A stretch of 64,000 bases of DNA from Warburgia ugandensis. Its lineage: Eukaryota > Streptophyta > Magnoliopsida > Canellales > Canellaceae. The stretch's first letter is position 1, and each line of letters starts with the position of its first letter. Below, piece by piece: positions 13,151 to 28,697 of the stretch. Below the pieces are notes generated by a model that saw only the letters and a list, made by a program, of their open reading frames with translations, was not told the origin of the DNA and did not search any database. The position numbers and the translations under genes were made by a program. The DNA is taken from NCBI GenBank assembly GCA_035236585.1, contig CP141132.1:43403880-43467879 (forward strand), in the 5' to 3' direction.

Positions 13151-15417
13151 CTTTAATATTATTCATACATGCATGAATCAATGTAGTAATTTTATGCGAG
13201 TAAGGTTGATCCCACGAGGAATCTCATAGATCTATTATGGAAATAACACGGAAATAAAAACATGTATGGAATTAGAAACTAAATGAAATGAAAATTTTCT
13301 AAATTTAGAAAGTTGCTAAAAATTAAACTTCCTAAAACCTAAACTTAGAAGCTTTTTGAACTAATATAAGATGCAAATATACTAAGACAACAAAATCTAA
13401 ATAATAATTAAATAAACAATAAACAATTATCCAAGAAACAAAACTCAAAACACCATGTGCATGATCCGTGTAAGTGTGCACATGGAACTTGTAATGAAAA
13501 GTATGGCTGATGCAAATGGTTTTAAGCTTGTGAACATGAAACATAACTAAGGAAACTAAAATAAACTAAAATTCAAAATGGATTTCTATGAAACTAAGCA
13601 AGAAAGATTAGCATGGACATATGGAAAATGCACAGGATTCATGGAGTGAAAATTATACTAAAATAGTGCTCACAAAACCAAGTGGACTTGAGGCATGGAA
13701 AAAGACATGATGCACAATATTCATGAAGGAAAACAATCAAAATTCAAAGAACTTATAATACTAGAATCAAACAAGAACATTGCTTGCGAACTAAGTGCAT
13801 TCATTGAATTTAAAAGTACATAGTAAAGTTGCACATGTACATGGGAATAAGAATAAAAATATGCTCACTTTTCAAGCAATAAACTCAACCCAAAAGTGGT
13901 GTTTTAAGTCTTCTTTAGCACATTGCAATGATCATAAGCATTCATGTGAAACGTAAGAGAGATAATCAAGAAAAGTAGATCAAGATGATGGAATGAAATT
14001 AACAATGAAGGTAAGATGGAACTAAAATAAAGCAAAGAGCAAGAAGTACAATGAGAGGGAAACAAGATGATTCAAGGCTACTATTCTCTTGGCTGTGACT
14101 ACAAGAAAGAAGAAGCTTTAGATCAAGGAAAACAAAGAAAGGGAACTAAGCAACCTGGATGCAAAGCTCAATGCAAATCTAAGTTAGAACTATGTGCATG
14201 AAAGTAAAAAGAAATAAAGCAACAAAACAAGGAAAGCTAACCTGGAAAAGCTTGGAAATTAAAGGAAAAGGAAGCTTCAAGGTGGCATGGCACACAAGTG
14301 AAAAGCAGCAGCCACAATGCATTAAAAACGCTAAGAGATTGTCCTTAGTTGGAAGAACCACTTTCTTAGGAGCTAGAGGCATCTTCATCTTCTTATGTTT
14401 AACATGGAAATCCCTAGGTGTTTTATAGATGTTTGGCTTTCTAATTTGATAAGATTCTATCCTAAGGAAAAAGAATGGTATTTGCACTAGAAATCTAGGA
14501 TAGGAAAGTGAGATAATTGAGTGAGGAAAGGAAATAGAAACAAGGTGGAAAACTTAAGGAAGTAGAAAAGGGGGGAAGGTGCCATTTTTTGTAGGTTGGT
14601 GCATGGAACTCCCTTCCTTATTAAGTGTTTCACATGGAAGGGTAGAAAGAGAGGGAAAGATAAGGAAAGATGGAAGCATAGAGAGAAAAAGAAAGAAAGG
14701 AAAATAAGGTTTAAAACTTTGAGGCTCTTCTCCCATTGGTCCACCTGAGCATGCATATCCTCCCATGTTGACAAACCTCCAACAATTGCTTGCTTATTAT
14801 CACGATTTTATCATAGGATAAGGGATGGAAAAGTTCTCCAATCATGCGACTTCATATGACATTGCTATGATGGCTTGGTGGCTTACATTTATGGCTACTT
14901 GTGTGGTGGATTGAATGGCTTAGTCTCTTGGCTTCATGGCTTGTCATCTCCTAGCATGATTGATGTAGTTAAGGTGGCTTGTATGGCTCCAATTCTCATG
15001 CAAAGGTGGTGAAATTGCAAAGTTTTTACATAGACCCTTTCTATTCACTTTTGATTCTTTCAATTGGCTTCTTGCTTGCCCTAGGATGATCTTGAACCTT
15101 GATTGAGCTTGTGGATTGATAGAAAGTAGGTTCCACTCTCTAAGTTGATCTTGATCCTTAATCTCTCATCTTGATTAATCTCGGCCACTGAATCATTATC
15201 TTAATACCTATAAAAGATCAAAAACCCTAATTAAATCATAAAAAATGATGACAATTCACATACTTATTCTTGATTAGCTCCTGAACCTATAAAATATCAA
15301 ACTTTTGAATCATTATCTCACAAATGCAAGCATTATGAATTTTTAGAAAACCCTAGAATAATGTTATAATTTATAACACATGGACTACTAATTTGGTACT
15401 TTTTATACAAAATTGAA
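13151..15417 (-). mobile_element. Athila-like LTR (family D, copy 2)
   Basis: On the minus strand the LTR starts near 15417 (beside GTATTCAATTTTG), has a TATA-like TCTATAAAACACC near 14425, and ends near 13200 with CTCGTGGGATCAACC. Copy 1 (1208-2956) shows the same landmarks in the opposite direction. It abuts the Athila-like pol fragment on its left. Upstream of its start a weak purine tract (GTTGGTGAGTGTGA, 15422-15437 region) recalls the stronger one beside the family D LTR at 24601, so it may be a 3' LTR. Three overlapping short ORFs around 14179-14774 look like chance. Confidence 0.55.
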
Positions 15418-15977
15418 TACTTATCACACTCACCAACTAGCATTTTATTAGTCCCGAGCAAAACATGGAAAAAATCATGAAAACACATGATTTTCATTTT
15501 AGTAGGTACTCACAATTGCATTTAGCATATGCAACAAGCCCTTAAACCCCTAGGCTACCTCTATTGGACGAGTAAAGCTTCAAGAGGGTTTGCAATGAAT
15601 ATACAAACAAAATTTAGTAAGGCTAAGTTCTTTAGTTTATCACAAAGAATTCTCTCCCATGAGTACTCTATTGGCTTTAACAACTTAATAAAGATATATG
15701 AAAAAATTGACAACTTACCTACATGTTAAGTAGCTGTATTTAGGAGTGTAGTGTGCGTAAGACTCCATAAGTTTAGACTTCTAGATAGAAATTCTTATAC
15801 TCTGTTGGAATAATGTCTTAACCTCAAATTCTCATTGGTATACACTCAAAAATGAAGCTCTAAAAGAAAAAGTCTCAAACAAATTTCTCTCACTGTGTGA
15901 CTAAGTCCAACAACACAAATGGCTCATATAAGAATTATGAGCATAAATGAGACAAGATTGTGATCCCTAAGAATGGA
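15418..15977 (-). mobile_element. Athila-like 3' internal non-coding remnant
   Basis: Positions 15500-15970 match 2957-3450 block for block (for example the shared TATACACTCAAAAATGAAGC-type stretch near 15840). No coding sequence is seen. It ends where SPL-like sequence begins, near TTATCATAGAAGC. Confidence 0.5.
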
Positions 15978-16938
15978 TTATCATAGAAGCATAAAGTCTG
16001 CAAGATGCATGCCAAGGCCAGTAATGCACTTGTTGGAAATGCTATGCAGTGGTGCTGTCAGTAGTGCAATAGGTTTCATCTTCTTCAAGAGTTCGATGAA
16101 GGGAAGAGAGGATGTCGTAGACGTTTGGTGGGCCATAATAGGAGGAGGAAGACCAATCCTGATGCAAGATTGGGTGGGACTTCTTAGAATGATAGTCAAG
16201 CTGGAAGCTATTTATTGTTAAGTCTACTGAGGATTCTCTCCAATTTGCATTCAAATCACTTCGACTAGTCAAAAGATCAGGATCTTGTCTCATCTTTGGA
16301 GAAACCTTGTGAGCATTGGTAGTACATTTGATGGAAGAAACCTCAAAGGACTTCTGCAGGTATCTCAGGAGTTGCGGCAAATGGATGCTTCCTTGGGAAC
16401 ATCATCAGAAAGAGCACCAACTGTGCCTACAAATGTTGTTTCTTGTATTACCACGCAAGACACTAGGCCATTCTGCTCAACCTCTAATTTAAATCATGGA
16501 TCTAGTATTCAGAATTCTCTAGTAAAGCCTGTTGAGCATTCCATATCTATTAATGTAGTTGCATATGGAATGCCACAAGGAGGAATTGTTATTGGCAATT
16601 CCATGGGTGGAAAGTTGTAAGCTATACCTTCTACAAAATGTTTGAACACATTGCCAACTAAAGAGGATGTTTCATGTTCTTTACAACATATGTTGCCACA
16701 AGAGTCCACTACACAGAGGGTCAAGATACATAATTTTGATCTGAATAATATCAATAATGAGTCACAAGACTGTCTAGATGAATCTGAGAGAATCCATACA
16801 TAAGCAATGTTGGTTGTTGATTCTACTGATTGCCCCTCATGGGTTCAGCAAGATTCTTACCACTCGAGCCCTCATACAAGTGGTAATTCAGATTTAGTTT
16901 GTGCCTAGTCACCATCTGGTTCCAGTGGAGATGTTTAG
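15978..16938 (+). pseudogene. SPL transcription factor fragment (SPL1/12 type), pseudogene
   Basis: The plus strand encodes the second half of an SBP DNA-binding domain: 16011-16050 reads AKASNALVGNAMQ, then [17 protein letters not shown] and [16 protein letters not shown] residues (zinc-finger Cys/His and the basic nuclear-localisation stretch). Next are SYLLLSLLRILSNLH, SKDQDLVS and, after a one-base frameshift near 16280, GRNLKGLLQ and later NFDLNN, CPSWVQQDS and HTSGNSD. That order matches the long SPL1/SPL12-type proteins, which bind GTAC-core promoter sites. The first zinc finger upstream and the ankyrin-type C-terminus are absent. In-frame stops lie at 16062, 16185, 16266, 16618 and further on. 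No intron interrupts the piece. It sits between Athila-like and LTR C-like sequence, so it is a captured or transposed fragment, not a working gene. Confidence 0.85.
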
Positions 16939-17787
16939 ATTGAAGTGCACAGGGTCAATCGTGAAGAAGAGAGCGATTAAAGGTAGTGGAATCTGATGAA
17001 CGCGTCACACGAGGTAGGTGAAAATTTAAAAAGCATGAACAAAAAATAAGATTCATGTTTTAAAATGATCTTATTCCTTATTATGAACGTTACAACATGG
17101 AAATAGTATAATTGTCATTATATGTGCTTTGTAGGGTGAATGATGAAAATTAGCTATTTAAAATCATGTCATGCTTATAATTCATGTTTAATGTGCACCT
17201 ACTATCTGATAAACATGATTAAGACTTGTGCATATTATATGATTGTGAACTTACATTTATGGTACAACCATGTTAGTATTTGTCATGTATGAGTCTAGGT
17301 TTGTAGGGTACATCCTTGGTGGATTGTCACCTAATAAGTGAGGATATTATTCTTGTTATGAAATATGTGAACAAGCAATTTGATTGCTATTATGATTATT
17401 TTACATCCAGGCATGGAGGCCTGAGAGTTTTGTTTTATACAGGCATATGCCTGGGGGTACTATGCTAGGGAAGTTATGAGGGTTTGGCGACCTGCTTTCC
17501 AAAATTTGATTATATGATGATACCTTGCCCTATTAGAGGCTAAAAGTTGGGTGGGCCAATTATGGGAAGGCCCCACTATGAAAGTCCTGTCTCCCCATAT
17601 GGGTAGTGACACAATATTTTCCACCATGGTATCAGTGGTGAACAACGCAATTATCCGAGCACGCTAGTACGGATCAGACTACAGCATGGTATTCCTTATA
17701 TTTGATACACTATGGTGCTTATATTATGCATTATGAGATGCCTTATATGATATGGCATGATGATATGCCTCATATTGTTTTCCCATC

Positions 17788-18230
17788 AATGGATGGAGGA
17801 TTGTGGACCCCGTATAGTGAGGGGCATGAGGATTATATTGATATACCAGTAGAGGCTGGATGACTATAAACCACCACATCATGAGGGGTATGATTCTAAA
17901 ACCCAATATAGTCTGGGAATGCAAATTCAATGACATTGATTATATTCATAATTTTGTATATCCTTTAACAATTTCCATACATGTGTATTATTGCTATATG
18001 AATACCAGCAATGGCTGGAGGATTGTGGACCCCGCATAGTGAGGGGCATGAGGATTATATTGATATACTAGCAGAGGCTGGATGACTATGAACCACACAT
18101 GATGAGGGGTATGATTCTGAAACCCAGTATAGTTTGGGAATGCAAATTAGATGACATTGATTATATTCATAATTTTGTATATCCTTTAACAATTGCCATA
18201 TATGTGTATTATTGCTATATGAATATGATT
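17788..18230. repeat. Tandem duplication, period 222 bp
   Basis: Two adjacent units begin GGATGGAGGATTGTGGACCC (17791) and GGCTGGAGGATTGTGGACCC (18013) and stay over 90% identical by eye to TATTGCTATATGAATA at the end of each. Full-length C LTRs in the window do not show this duplication. Confidence 0.85.
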
Positions 18231-18802
18231 GAGGGAGTAGTTTCATATATATTTTCATATGGGTTAATGAATGGATAGATTTGTTATGCAGAGTATGGTT
18301 CATGGAATTGAAGTATTTTATTCTGATGATAAATAATAAGTAAAGATATTTGATTTATCAATGAAATTATTGATAATTACGAAAACATGTAGATATTAAG
18401 TTTACAAATGGATTATTGAGATATGAAACATATTGTAAATTCAATTTAACATAATTGCTATGAAAATGAATATTCTAATTACTATGGAATAATTAATGTA
18501 TCTTAAGATTTAGCATGCTTCTTAAACTCCCCTACCAAGCATAGCTTGCGGAGATATTGTAAATGTTTTATGTTTTCAATATCTCATATACAGATAGACA
18601 GGAGAAGATGAACACAAGAAGAGGAATCCAGCAACCATACTTCTGCACTCAAGTATACATTTTATTAAAGCTTTTGTATTGTGTAGTTAGTCATTTGAAT
18701 TGTGATATTGGACATTTAATATAATGTTTATAGGGGGTGTGTAAGTGAACAACTAGATGGGTCCTATTTTTAAGAAATGTGTGTCTATCTTCTACAAAAA
18801 CT

Positions 18803-18832
18803 ATACATATATATATATATATATGTATGTAT
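18803..18832. repeat. (TA)n / (TATG)n microsatellite
   Basis: A short run of alternating TA passes into TATGTATGTATAG. It lies inside the C-related LTR, shortly before its end. Confidence 0.8.
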
Positions 18833-18978
18833 AGTGTGAGCATGAAGGTGACATCCTGGTTTTTGGAAAAATGAATTTCAAAGTAAAATATTTCACTATT
18901 TTGAATTTTAAAAATTTAGAGTGGCCGCCTTTTGAAAATAAATGCAACAAATTTTTAATGAAAAACTTGGGTGTTACA

Positions 18979-20912
18979 AAAATTGTCTCTTACTTGAAAA
19001 TCTCATCCATAATCTCCTCCTCTTTTTAGAATTCTCCTTCTTTTAGGAACCCTTCTTCCCTTGCCTCTTTTGATCAATCTGCATTGTTGAATATTGATCT
19101 GAACCATCCAACCCTCCTTTAGTTGATCTGCAAGACCAAAGACTATATTAGAGTAATCTAAACCATACATTAAGCTTTCACTTAGCTCAAATGATCATCT
19201 GACCATTAATTTTGACAATTTACTATTGGATGGTCAATTTGAGCTATATTTTATATTTTATCCCAAAATTACTAAATTAATGAGTTAGATGGTCAATTAA
19301 CTGCTAAACTAGGGGTCTTTTGGCCAAAACTGCACACTTAACAGTCCTGAGACCATGGTTGTTTATGATGCCTAGTCCATCTACTATAATCTTGGTAGTT
19401 TGTCTCAGGATAACAATTGCTAGGTTTAGGAAATCCACTTGGTGCATTTACTTGTTCATTATAGTATTCATTATAATTGGAGCTTGATGGCTATGTAGTA
19501 GGCAAATATTGCAGTTCATAATTGTTATACTGAGGTTGTTGATAGGACTTAGTATTTTTCCTTAAAGTACTAAACCTATTCCTTAGGCTTTACATTCTTT
19601 ATGTTGTAGTAGCCATTCTATCAAATGTATTGACAAATCTAGATTATACGTTGGTTCTATCTCATACATATCCCCACAATGTAATAGCTTAAGACTGAAA
19701 TAGTATGAAAGTGGTGGTAGACTATCCCCTGCTTGGTAGGTCAATGTATTAAACTTTATATACAACGAAATAAATCATTGTATACAATAAATTAGTAAAA
19801 AAAATTATTTGAATTTAATGTAAAACACTAACTAAATGATGTGTCCTAACTAAATGTGACTCCTAACTCTAAATAATGCATAGTCAATCCCTAATAGTTC
19901 ACTAATAGGCTGAATTATTGATCTTTGATCATGTCTAAGGTAGTAGCTTTTAGACCTAAATCTTGATAACTCCTCCTTTTTCCTAGGCTTTACGATTGCT
20001 TACCTGTTAAGTTTTGCTCTAAAGTGGTTAATACAATCTTCATGGAAGGAGGTATTTAGACCTCGACAACCATCAACAAAAGGCGCGGGAAAATTATTTG
20101 GATTTTGCATATCCATTATAACCTCAATGCTTAAAATCTACTACAGTGATAATAGATATCCTCCTTCTCTCTTGCTACTTGATTTTTAATTAAGATTCAA
20201 GGGTTGGGATGAAGAACATACAAGGAATTTGATTGATTTCTTAGGTGGACAAAGGATTTGATGATGAAATATAGTCCTTATCTTATTAGGGTTCTTGTGG
20301 GGCCCTTACTAACATTATGTTTCATCCATCATAAAGTAGTAAACATGCAATGCAGGTACAAGTAAGCAAACTAGTGCAACCTATATGCTATCCAACCAGG
20401 GGTTAGATAGGTGCAAGCTAATGCAACAACCCTAATTAAAGATGCAACAATTAAGATGACTGCTCTAATCTATATAAATATTCTACCAACCAAATGCAAA
20501 TTATACCAATTGCAATCTAACTAGAAAAGTAAATCCAAGTGAGGGATACTTATAATGGGGTTTTTGATGAAAATTAAGTGTGGGCCTCCAAGCCACACAC
20601 TTGCCCTATTTTAATGCGACCCATTTAAATTGAAATAAGGAAATTGCAAGTGACAATGGGGCCTCACTACAAGTTCACTCAAAAGGAGAAACCTTAATCT
20701 AAGAAAGCAATCAACTTTGATGAAGCTTTGGCCCACTAGATTGCCATGCTCCTTTGCCAAATTCCCCACCCACAAAACCAGTAATATGGATACTTTATGA
20801 AGAATTAGCAAAATATGCAAATGCAATATAAAAATCCTAATCTAATGCAACCTAAGACTACAACTAAAGATAAACAATATAAATAAAGATCTAACCACAA
20901 ATCCATTGTGAT
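18979..20912 (-). pseudogene. Athila-like gag C-terminus and leader remnant
   Basis: The minus strand from about 19765 to 19360 gives weak matches to the gag C-terminal part of Athila-like elements (a single Cys-His-Cys-like LHCGDM stretch and an Asn/Tyr/Pro-rich tail including NEYYNEQVNAPSGFPK). Several frames are needed and stops are frequent. Positions 19980-20900 resemble 27640-28390, the leader between PBS and gag of the gag-only element. There is no other supported gene; 18979-19350 shows nothing recognisable. Confidence 0.4.
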
Positions 20913-20931
20913 TCCCTGGAAATGGCACCAA
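20913..20931 (-). promoter_or_regulatory. Degenerate Athila-type primer-binding site
   Basis: The minus strand reads TTGGTGCCATTTCCAGGGA, a decayed form of the primer-binding site typical of Athila/Tat elements, with the leader region on its downstream (left) side. The sequence on its right should be the end of a minus-sense LTR but is instead the outer end of a plus-sense LTR copy, so the locus is rearranged. Confidence 0.5.
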
Positions 20932-20942
20932 ATCTTGATTGG

Positions 20943-22640
<1,698 letters not shown>

Positions 22641-22659
22641 TCAAAAAAGAAAATCTTTA

Positions 22660-24601
<1,942 letters not shown>

Positions 24602-24626
24602 CATCACACCCCCCCACCCCCAACAA
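24602..24626 (-). promoter_or_regulatory. Polypurine tract of an Athila-like element
   Basis: The minus strand reads GTTGGGGGTGGGGGGGTGTG immediately upstream of the LTR start. Such a G-rich tract primes plus-strand DNA synthesis in LTR retroelements. The related copy at 15418 has a decayed version. Confidence 0.65.
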
Positions 24627-26345
24627 AGATGAACCATAGATGAGGCTTTCTACCTTAAACTTGAATTAGAATAAAGGGAAAATAAAGGGGAGACAATGGC
24701 CCTTGGAATAGGACTCACAAATTCTAGCCTTAGGAGATGAAGCTTTCCTCAACCTAATCAAGGATTTAGAAAGTACCCTTATTGCTATAAAAAGACTTTA
24801 GAATCATTTCCCTTTCCTTATTCCAAATCCATAAAAAGAAACTAGAAGGAAGAAGAAGATTGATGCATGAACTAACTAACATGGATTGTGCATGCAATCT
24901 AAAATTAGAAAGTGGGTATGTAATATAAAAATACAAAGTGGATGGAAATATAACCATAGTAAGAAGGTATGTAAGAGTGAAGGAAAATGTAAGGATGAAA
25001 AAAAATAGAGATGGCAGTGAATAACAAATGCAAACCTAGCATGGAAATTTCCATGCACACAAATATGCAACTGTGTGTTCACGTGAATCAAAAATGGAAA
25101 GGGGGTGCTTACAACTATGAACTATGATGCATGAAACTACAATGCTATGCATGATTTCTAAATTAGGAATTCATTCTACATCTAAGAAGCTAAGATGTAT
25201 GAGGTTTCTAAATTAATCCCAGTATGTATACAAAGGAAACTAGTAAGTCAAACCAAAGTTTTTAAATTAGGAAAGTGTATGTTTCTAAACTATGAAAGTG
25301 CTAAATCTAAGAATCTACCAAAGAACTAGTTTCTAAAATGGTTCTAAATTAATCCTAAAACAATCCTAAGATGTATGGAAATTTTTTAAAACTAAAAAGC
25401 AAGGAATCTAATGCTAAACATGAAATCTAAATTTTGAAACGACCCTACTTCCAAACTAAGAAAGTGCTTAAAACGTGGAAGTCCAAGGAGTGGGTGGAGG
25501 GGCTGTGAAATTCAAATTGATGCATATGTGTGTGATAAAGAAACCTTAAAGATGTAAGGACCTTTAGATGAGAATAGGTGGTTGAGACCTTCCTTTCCTT
25601 AGGGTTTTGGGTCAAGTTTTCAACATGGGAAAGGAGGCTAGGGTTTTGATCTTTTTATTACTTCATTACAAGCCCTTAGTTCATGCTTACCCTTACTTAG
25701 ATGGATGGGATCCCTTTATGCATGTAAATCTTCTTTAAGCTTCATGTCTCTCCACCATTAGAATTGATTGCCCTAGGATGAGTGGCATTGATTCTTATAG
25801 ATCTTCATATTCTTTATGTAGACCAAGTGTGCTTCATTACCATGTGTGGATAAGTCTTCTAATCATTGGTTATTCTTCTTCTTTTGGTTGATAGGAGAGA
25901 GAAAATAAGTGAAAATTCTTCACATGGGGTCCCAATCTTCTTTCATTCTGAGAAATTTTCATTATATATGATTATATTGTATGTGAATTGAGCTTTTGTC
26001 ATGAGTTTCTTAAGCTGAAATAAATGCAATTATGCATGAATTGAGAATTTGTCACCTTTTCATCCTCATTTTAGTAGGCATTTTGCATAGGGCTTCTAAC
26101 CGCTCTAACTTTGATAGTGATACCCAATGATCATTTTGAACCTCTAGAACTATTTTTAGTATGTGTCACTAATGATATAGCTTGAAAAGTAAAATTACTC
26201 TTTATGGGGAAAATTTGATAAATTTATGCATTTTTTCATTTGTACCCTAGACCAGTAAAATAATATAATTAACCCTAATTAGTGATAATTGTGTAATTTC
26301 TAGAGATAAAACATTCTAAGTTGGGGATATGTATGTAATATTTCA
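24627..26345 (-). mobile_element. Truncated LTR of gag-only element (family E, 3' side)
   Basis: Positions 25870-26340 match about 30880-31434 in the same orientation. Shared blocks are TTGATAGGAGAGAGA/TTGATTAGGAGAGAGA, CTCTAACTTTGATA, and a run containing TTAACCCTAATTAGTGATA. Because matching sequence lies on both sides of a gag gene in direct orientation, it is read as the 3' LTR, truncated on its left. The 24627-25860 part shows no gene and only weak similarity elsewhere. Confidence 0.5.
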
Positions 26346-26399
26346 TTAATGGAAGGGCTTCTCATTTGAGGTTGTACCAATCTCATACTAGCCCTCAAT

Positions 26400-26997
26400 C
26401 CTATGCATAAGCTAACTAAGAAAATTTTCTTTTTCTCGTTCAATAAAAGTAGTAGAAATTTCACCCATTTGATGCTCCAAGTGTATAATAGATTACGAGT
26501 AACATTGCATTATTTATTTAATATTATTCTGAAAATCTAATGAGCTCTACGTAAATAAACTAAGGGTCTCTTCTAAATACTATTTCCTCTTTCTATTGGA
26601 AATTTATTATTCTCTTCTAAGGGCATTGGTTTTGTGGACTAGGAAGAACTTATTGAGGAATTTCTCAAACAATTGATCACAAATAGTGATGGACCCTACT
26701 TATAAAGAGTTGAGACATGCTTTTACTTTGTCCTTTAAAGAAAAAAGTAAGAGTCTCAACCTAATTGAGTCATCTGAGGTACTTAAAAGTAGAACAAATG
26801 TCAAGGAAATCCATGACATGGTAATGCGCATTCTCCTTGTCTAGCCCATGAAAAGTTGGCAGGAGTTGAATAACCCCTAACTTTAACTCGAATTGATCTG
26901 TGTTAGTCGTAGAGAGAGCTATACTAGACAATGAGTAATATTTGATTAGTATAGAATAATCCTTCAATAGCTTAATCTCTACTACCTCATTGGCCAT
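26400..26997 (-). pseudogene. Athila-like gag fragment
   Basis: The minus-strand reading from 26997 contains FELKLGVIQLLPTFHGLDKE and FLDICSTFK. After a frameshift near 26772 come SIRLRLLLFSLKDKVK, LNSL, a stop, then SITICDQLFEKFLNKFF. This order is the conserved core of gag, the capsid-forming polyprotein, of Athila/Tat elements. The region before 26600 has decayed. No protease, reverse transcriptase or integrase follows; the LTR starts within about 100 bp. The element is thus gag-only, through an old internal deletion or as a non-autonomous type. Confidence 0.75.
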
Positions 26998-28400
26998 TGC
27001 AATGGTAAGATTTTGATGATCTTCTTTGTTAAATATGCTAAATTTGGATCGAGGGATCTATGGCCATGCATACACTAATGTATAGTGCAGTAGACTCTAG
27101 TTTATATACAATGAGAACAAGTTGTATACAATGAAAAAGTCTCTTTTTTTTAATATATTAATCTAGAGAAACCTAAACTAGACAATGCAACCTATATGTT
27201 ATAATGTGCACAGCCAAAAAATAAGGACACTCAATATTTCTAACCTATGACAAACATGCTAAAAGTTTTATTTGTCTTTAATTTTTACATGGGGAGAGGC
27301 TTTTAAGTTACATCTGACCTAGGTAGCTCCTCATCTCTTTCAAACTTTCCTTACTGCTTACTAGTTAGATCATGATCATAATCAACTACTTCACACCCTC
27401 CTTAGTTAGCCTTAGGTGATCTGAGTCATTGGATGTGTTGGCAAAGCTAGTCACTTAAATACCAAAGCAGTCGATTAAATAGGGGCCACCAACATGGTAA
27501 TAAGTCATTTTTTCCAAGAGGGTCTTCTGAGCTCATACGTTGCTATTGGTCGCTTCTAATTGATTTAAATTAATTTATAGAGGTTAGGGTTGTGGGTATG
27601 ATGATGTTTAACCTATGTAGCCAAGGGATGGTGATGAAATCCACCCTTGATCTAGTATGGGGTGAATGCCCTTACTAACATTTTAAGCAATCCCATGTAG
27701 TTCGATAAACATATAAAATGTTTAATTTAAATGTGTCATATTATGTAAGAAAAGCAGTAAATCTAATGCAACTACATATATGCTACTTAAGAAAGGGTCA
27801 ACACCTTAATAAACTAACATTATAACCTTGAAAACCTATGTCCTTTGGTTATAGCCGAGCTTAAGCTATCCTTGTTAAGCGGTTGCTTACTAATGCAACA
27901 ATCTTAAATCGTATGCAACAAATAATAATGGAATACAACTACATGATATTATACTATAAGTCACAATGCAAAATAAAATACCTAAGCAACCCTAATCTAG
28001 GAAATGGAAAGAAGGGAAGAATAGCTCATGATAAGGTCCTAGAATGAATTAGTCTTTTCATACAAGGATGGGTTCATTTACATGCCACCTCCTCTTCCAG
28101 GTTAGGAAGGCCAACCATTGACCTATATTATTATAATCCTTTTTTAAATTTAAATGAATCACAATGTATAAAAAATAAAATTTTGATCTCATTGTAATCC
28201 ACTCAAATGAAAAGGTTTAGAAAACTATTCTAAGTCTTCCTCCAAGTCCTTCCAAATTCCTGAACAAATAAAAATAGAAGTGAGTATCCATTACTTTCAA
28301 GAAAAGGGAAAGTATGCAAATATACAAATACTGCAGCCCTAAGAAGTATGACTAGTGGTAAAGTAAATAAACATATATTCTAATTAAACTATGTAATGAG
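26998..28400 (-). mobile_element. Leader region of the gag-only element
   Basis: This non-coding stretch lies between the PBS and gag. Positions 27640-28390 resemble 20260-20900 (both with GCCCTTACTAACATT and repeated ATGCAACAA-type blocks), the leader of the other Athila-like remnant. No gene is seen. Confidence 0.5.
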
Positions 28401-28697
28401 TCCTTGATAATGGTGTCAAAAACTTGATGTGCTTCAATTCTTACTACAAGGGCATGTCTAAATAAACTATTCTAAGTCTTCCTCCAAGTCCTTCCAAATT
28501 CCTGCACAAATAAAACTAGAAGTGAGTATCCATTACTTTCAAGAAAAAGGAAAGTATGCAAATATGCAAATACTGCAGCCCTAAGAAGTATGACTAGTGG
28601 TAAAGTAAATAAACATAGATTCTAATTAAACTATGCAATGAGTCCTTGATAATGGTGTCAAAAACTTGATGTGCTTCAATTATTACTACAAGTGCAT
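28222..28697. repeat. Tandem duplication carrying the PBS, period 242 bp
   Basis: Units 28222-28455 and 28464-28697 are nearly identical (for example AAACTATTCTAAGTCTTCCT at the start and CTTCAATTATTACTACAAG at the end). Each carries one copy of the degenerate primer-binding site, at 28401-28419 and 28643-28661. Confidence 0.95.
28643..28661 (-). promoter_or_regulatory. Degenerate Athila-type PBS (second copy at 28401)
   Basis: The minus strand reads TTGACACCATTATCAAGGA, a decayed Athila/Tat-type primer-binding site. The LTR lies to the right and leader and gag to the left, so it is correctly placed for a minus-sense element. The PBS was doubled together with flanking LTR and leader sequence. 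Confidence 0.55.

Larger units (their letters stand above)
16992..18978 (+). mobile_element. LTR C-related remnant, 3' part
   Basis: From about 17400 on, the sequence follows the 3' part of LTR C (compare 9540-10648): GGCATATGCCTGGGGGTACT, GGGAAGGCC, GCACGCTAGTACGGATC, the conserved hairpin at 18551-18585, and an end in TTGGGTGTTACA at 18978. The 5' part of the LTR is missing; the SPL fragment lies there instead. An AGGTAGGTG motif at 17010, also present in full C copies, may mark the point from which LTR sequence is retained. The left boundary is uncertain. Confidence 0.6.

Noticed and set aside
16509..16754. Minus-strand ORFs over the SPL fragment (also 15981-16380)
   Set aside because: The SPL homology is clearly on the plus strand; these are shadows.
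28222..28697. Possible CRISPR-like or satellite array
   Set aside because: Only two long units without spacers; this is a plain tandem duplication in a plant retroelement.
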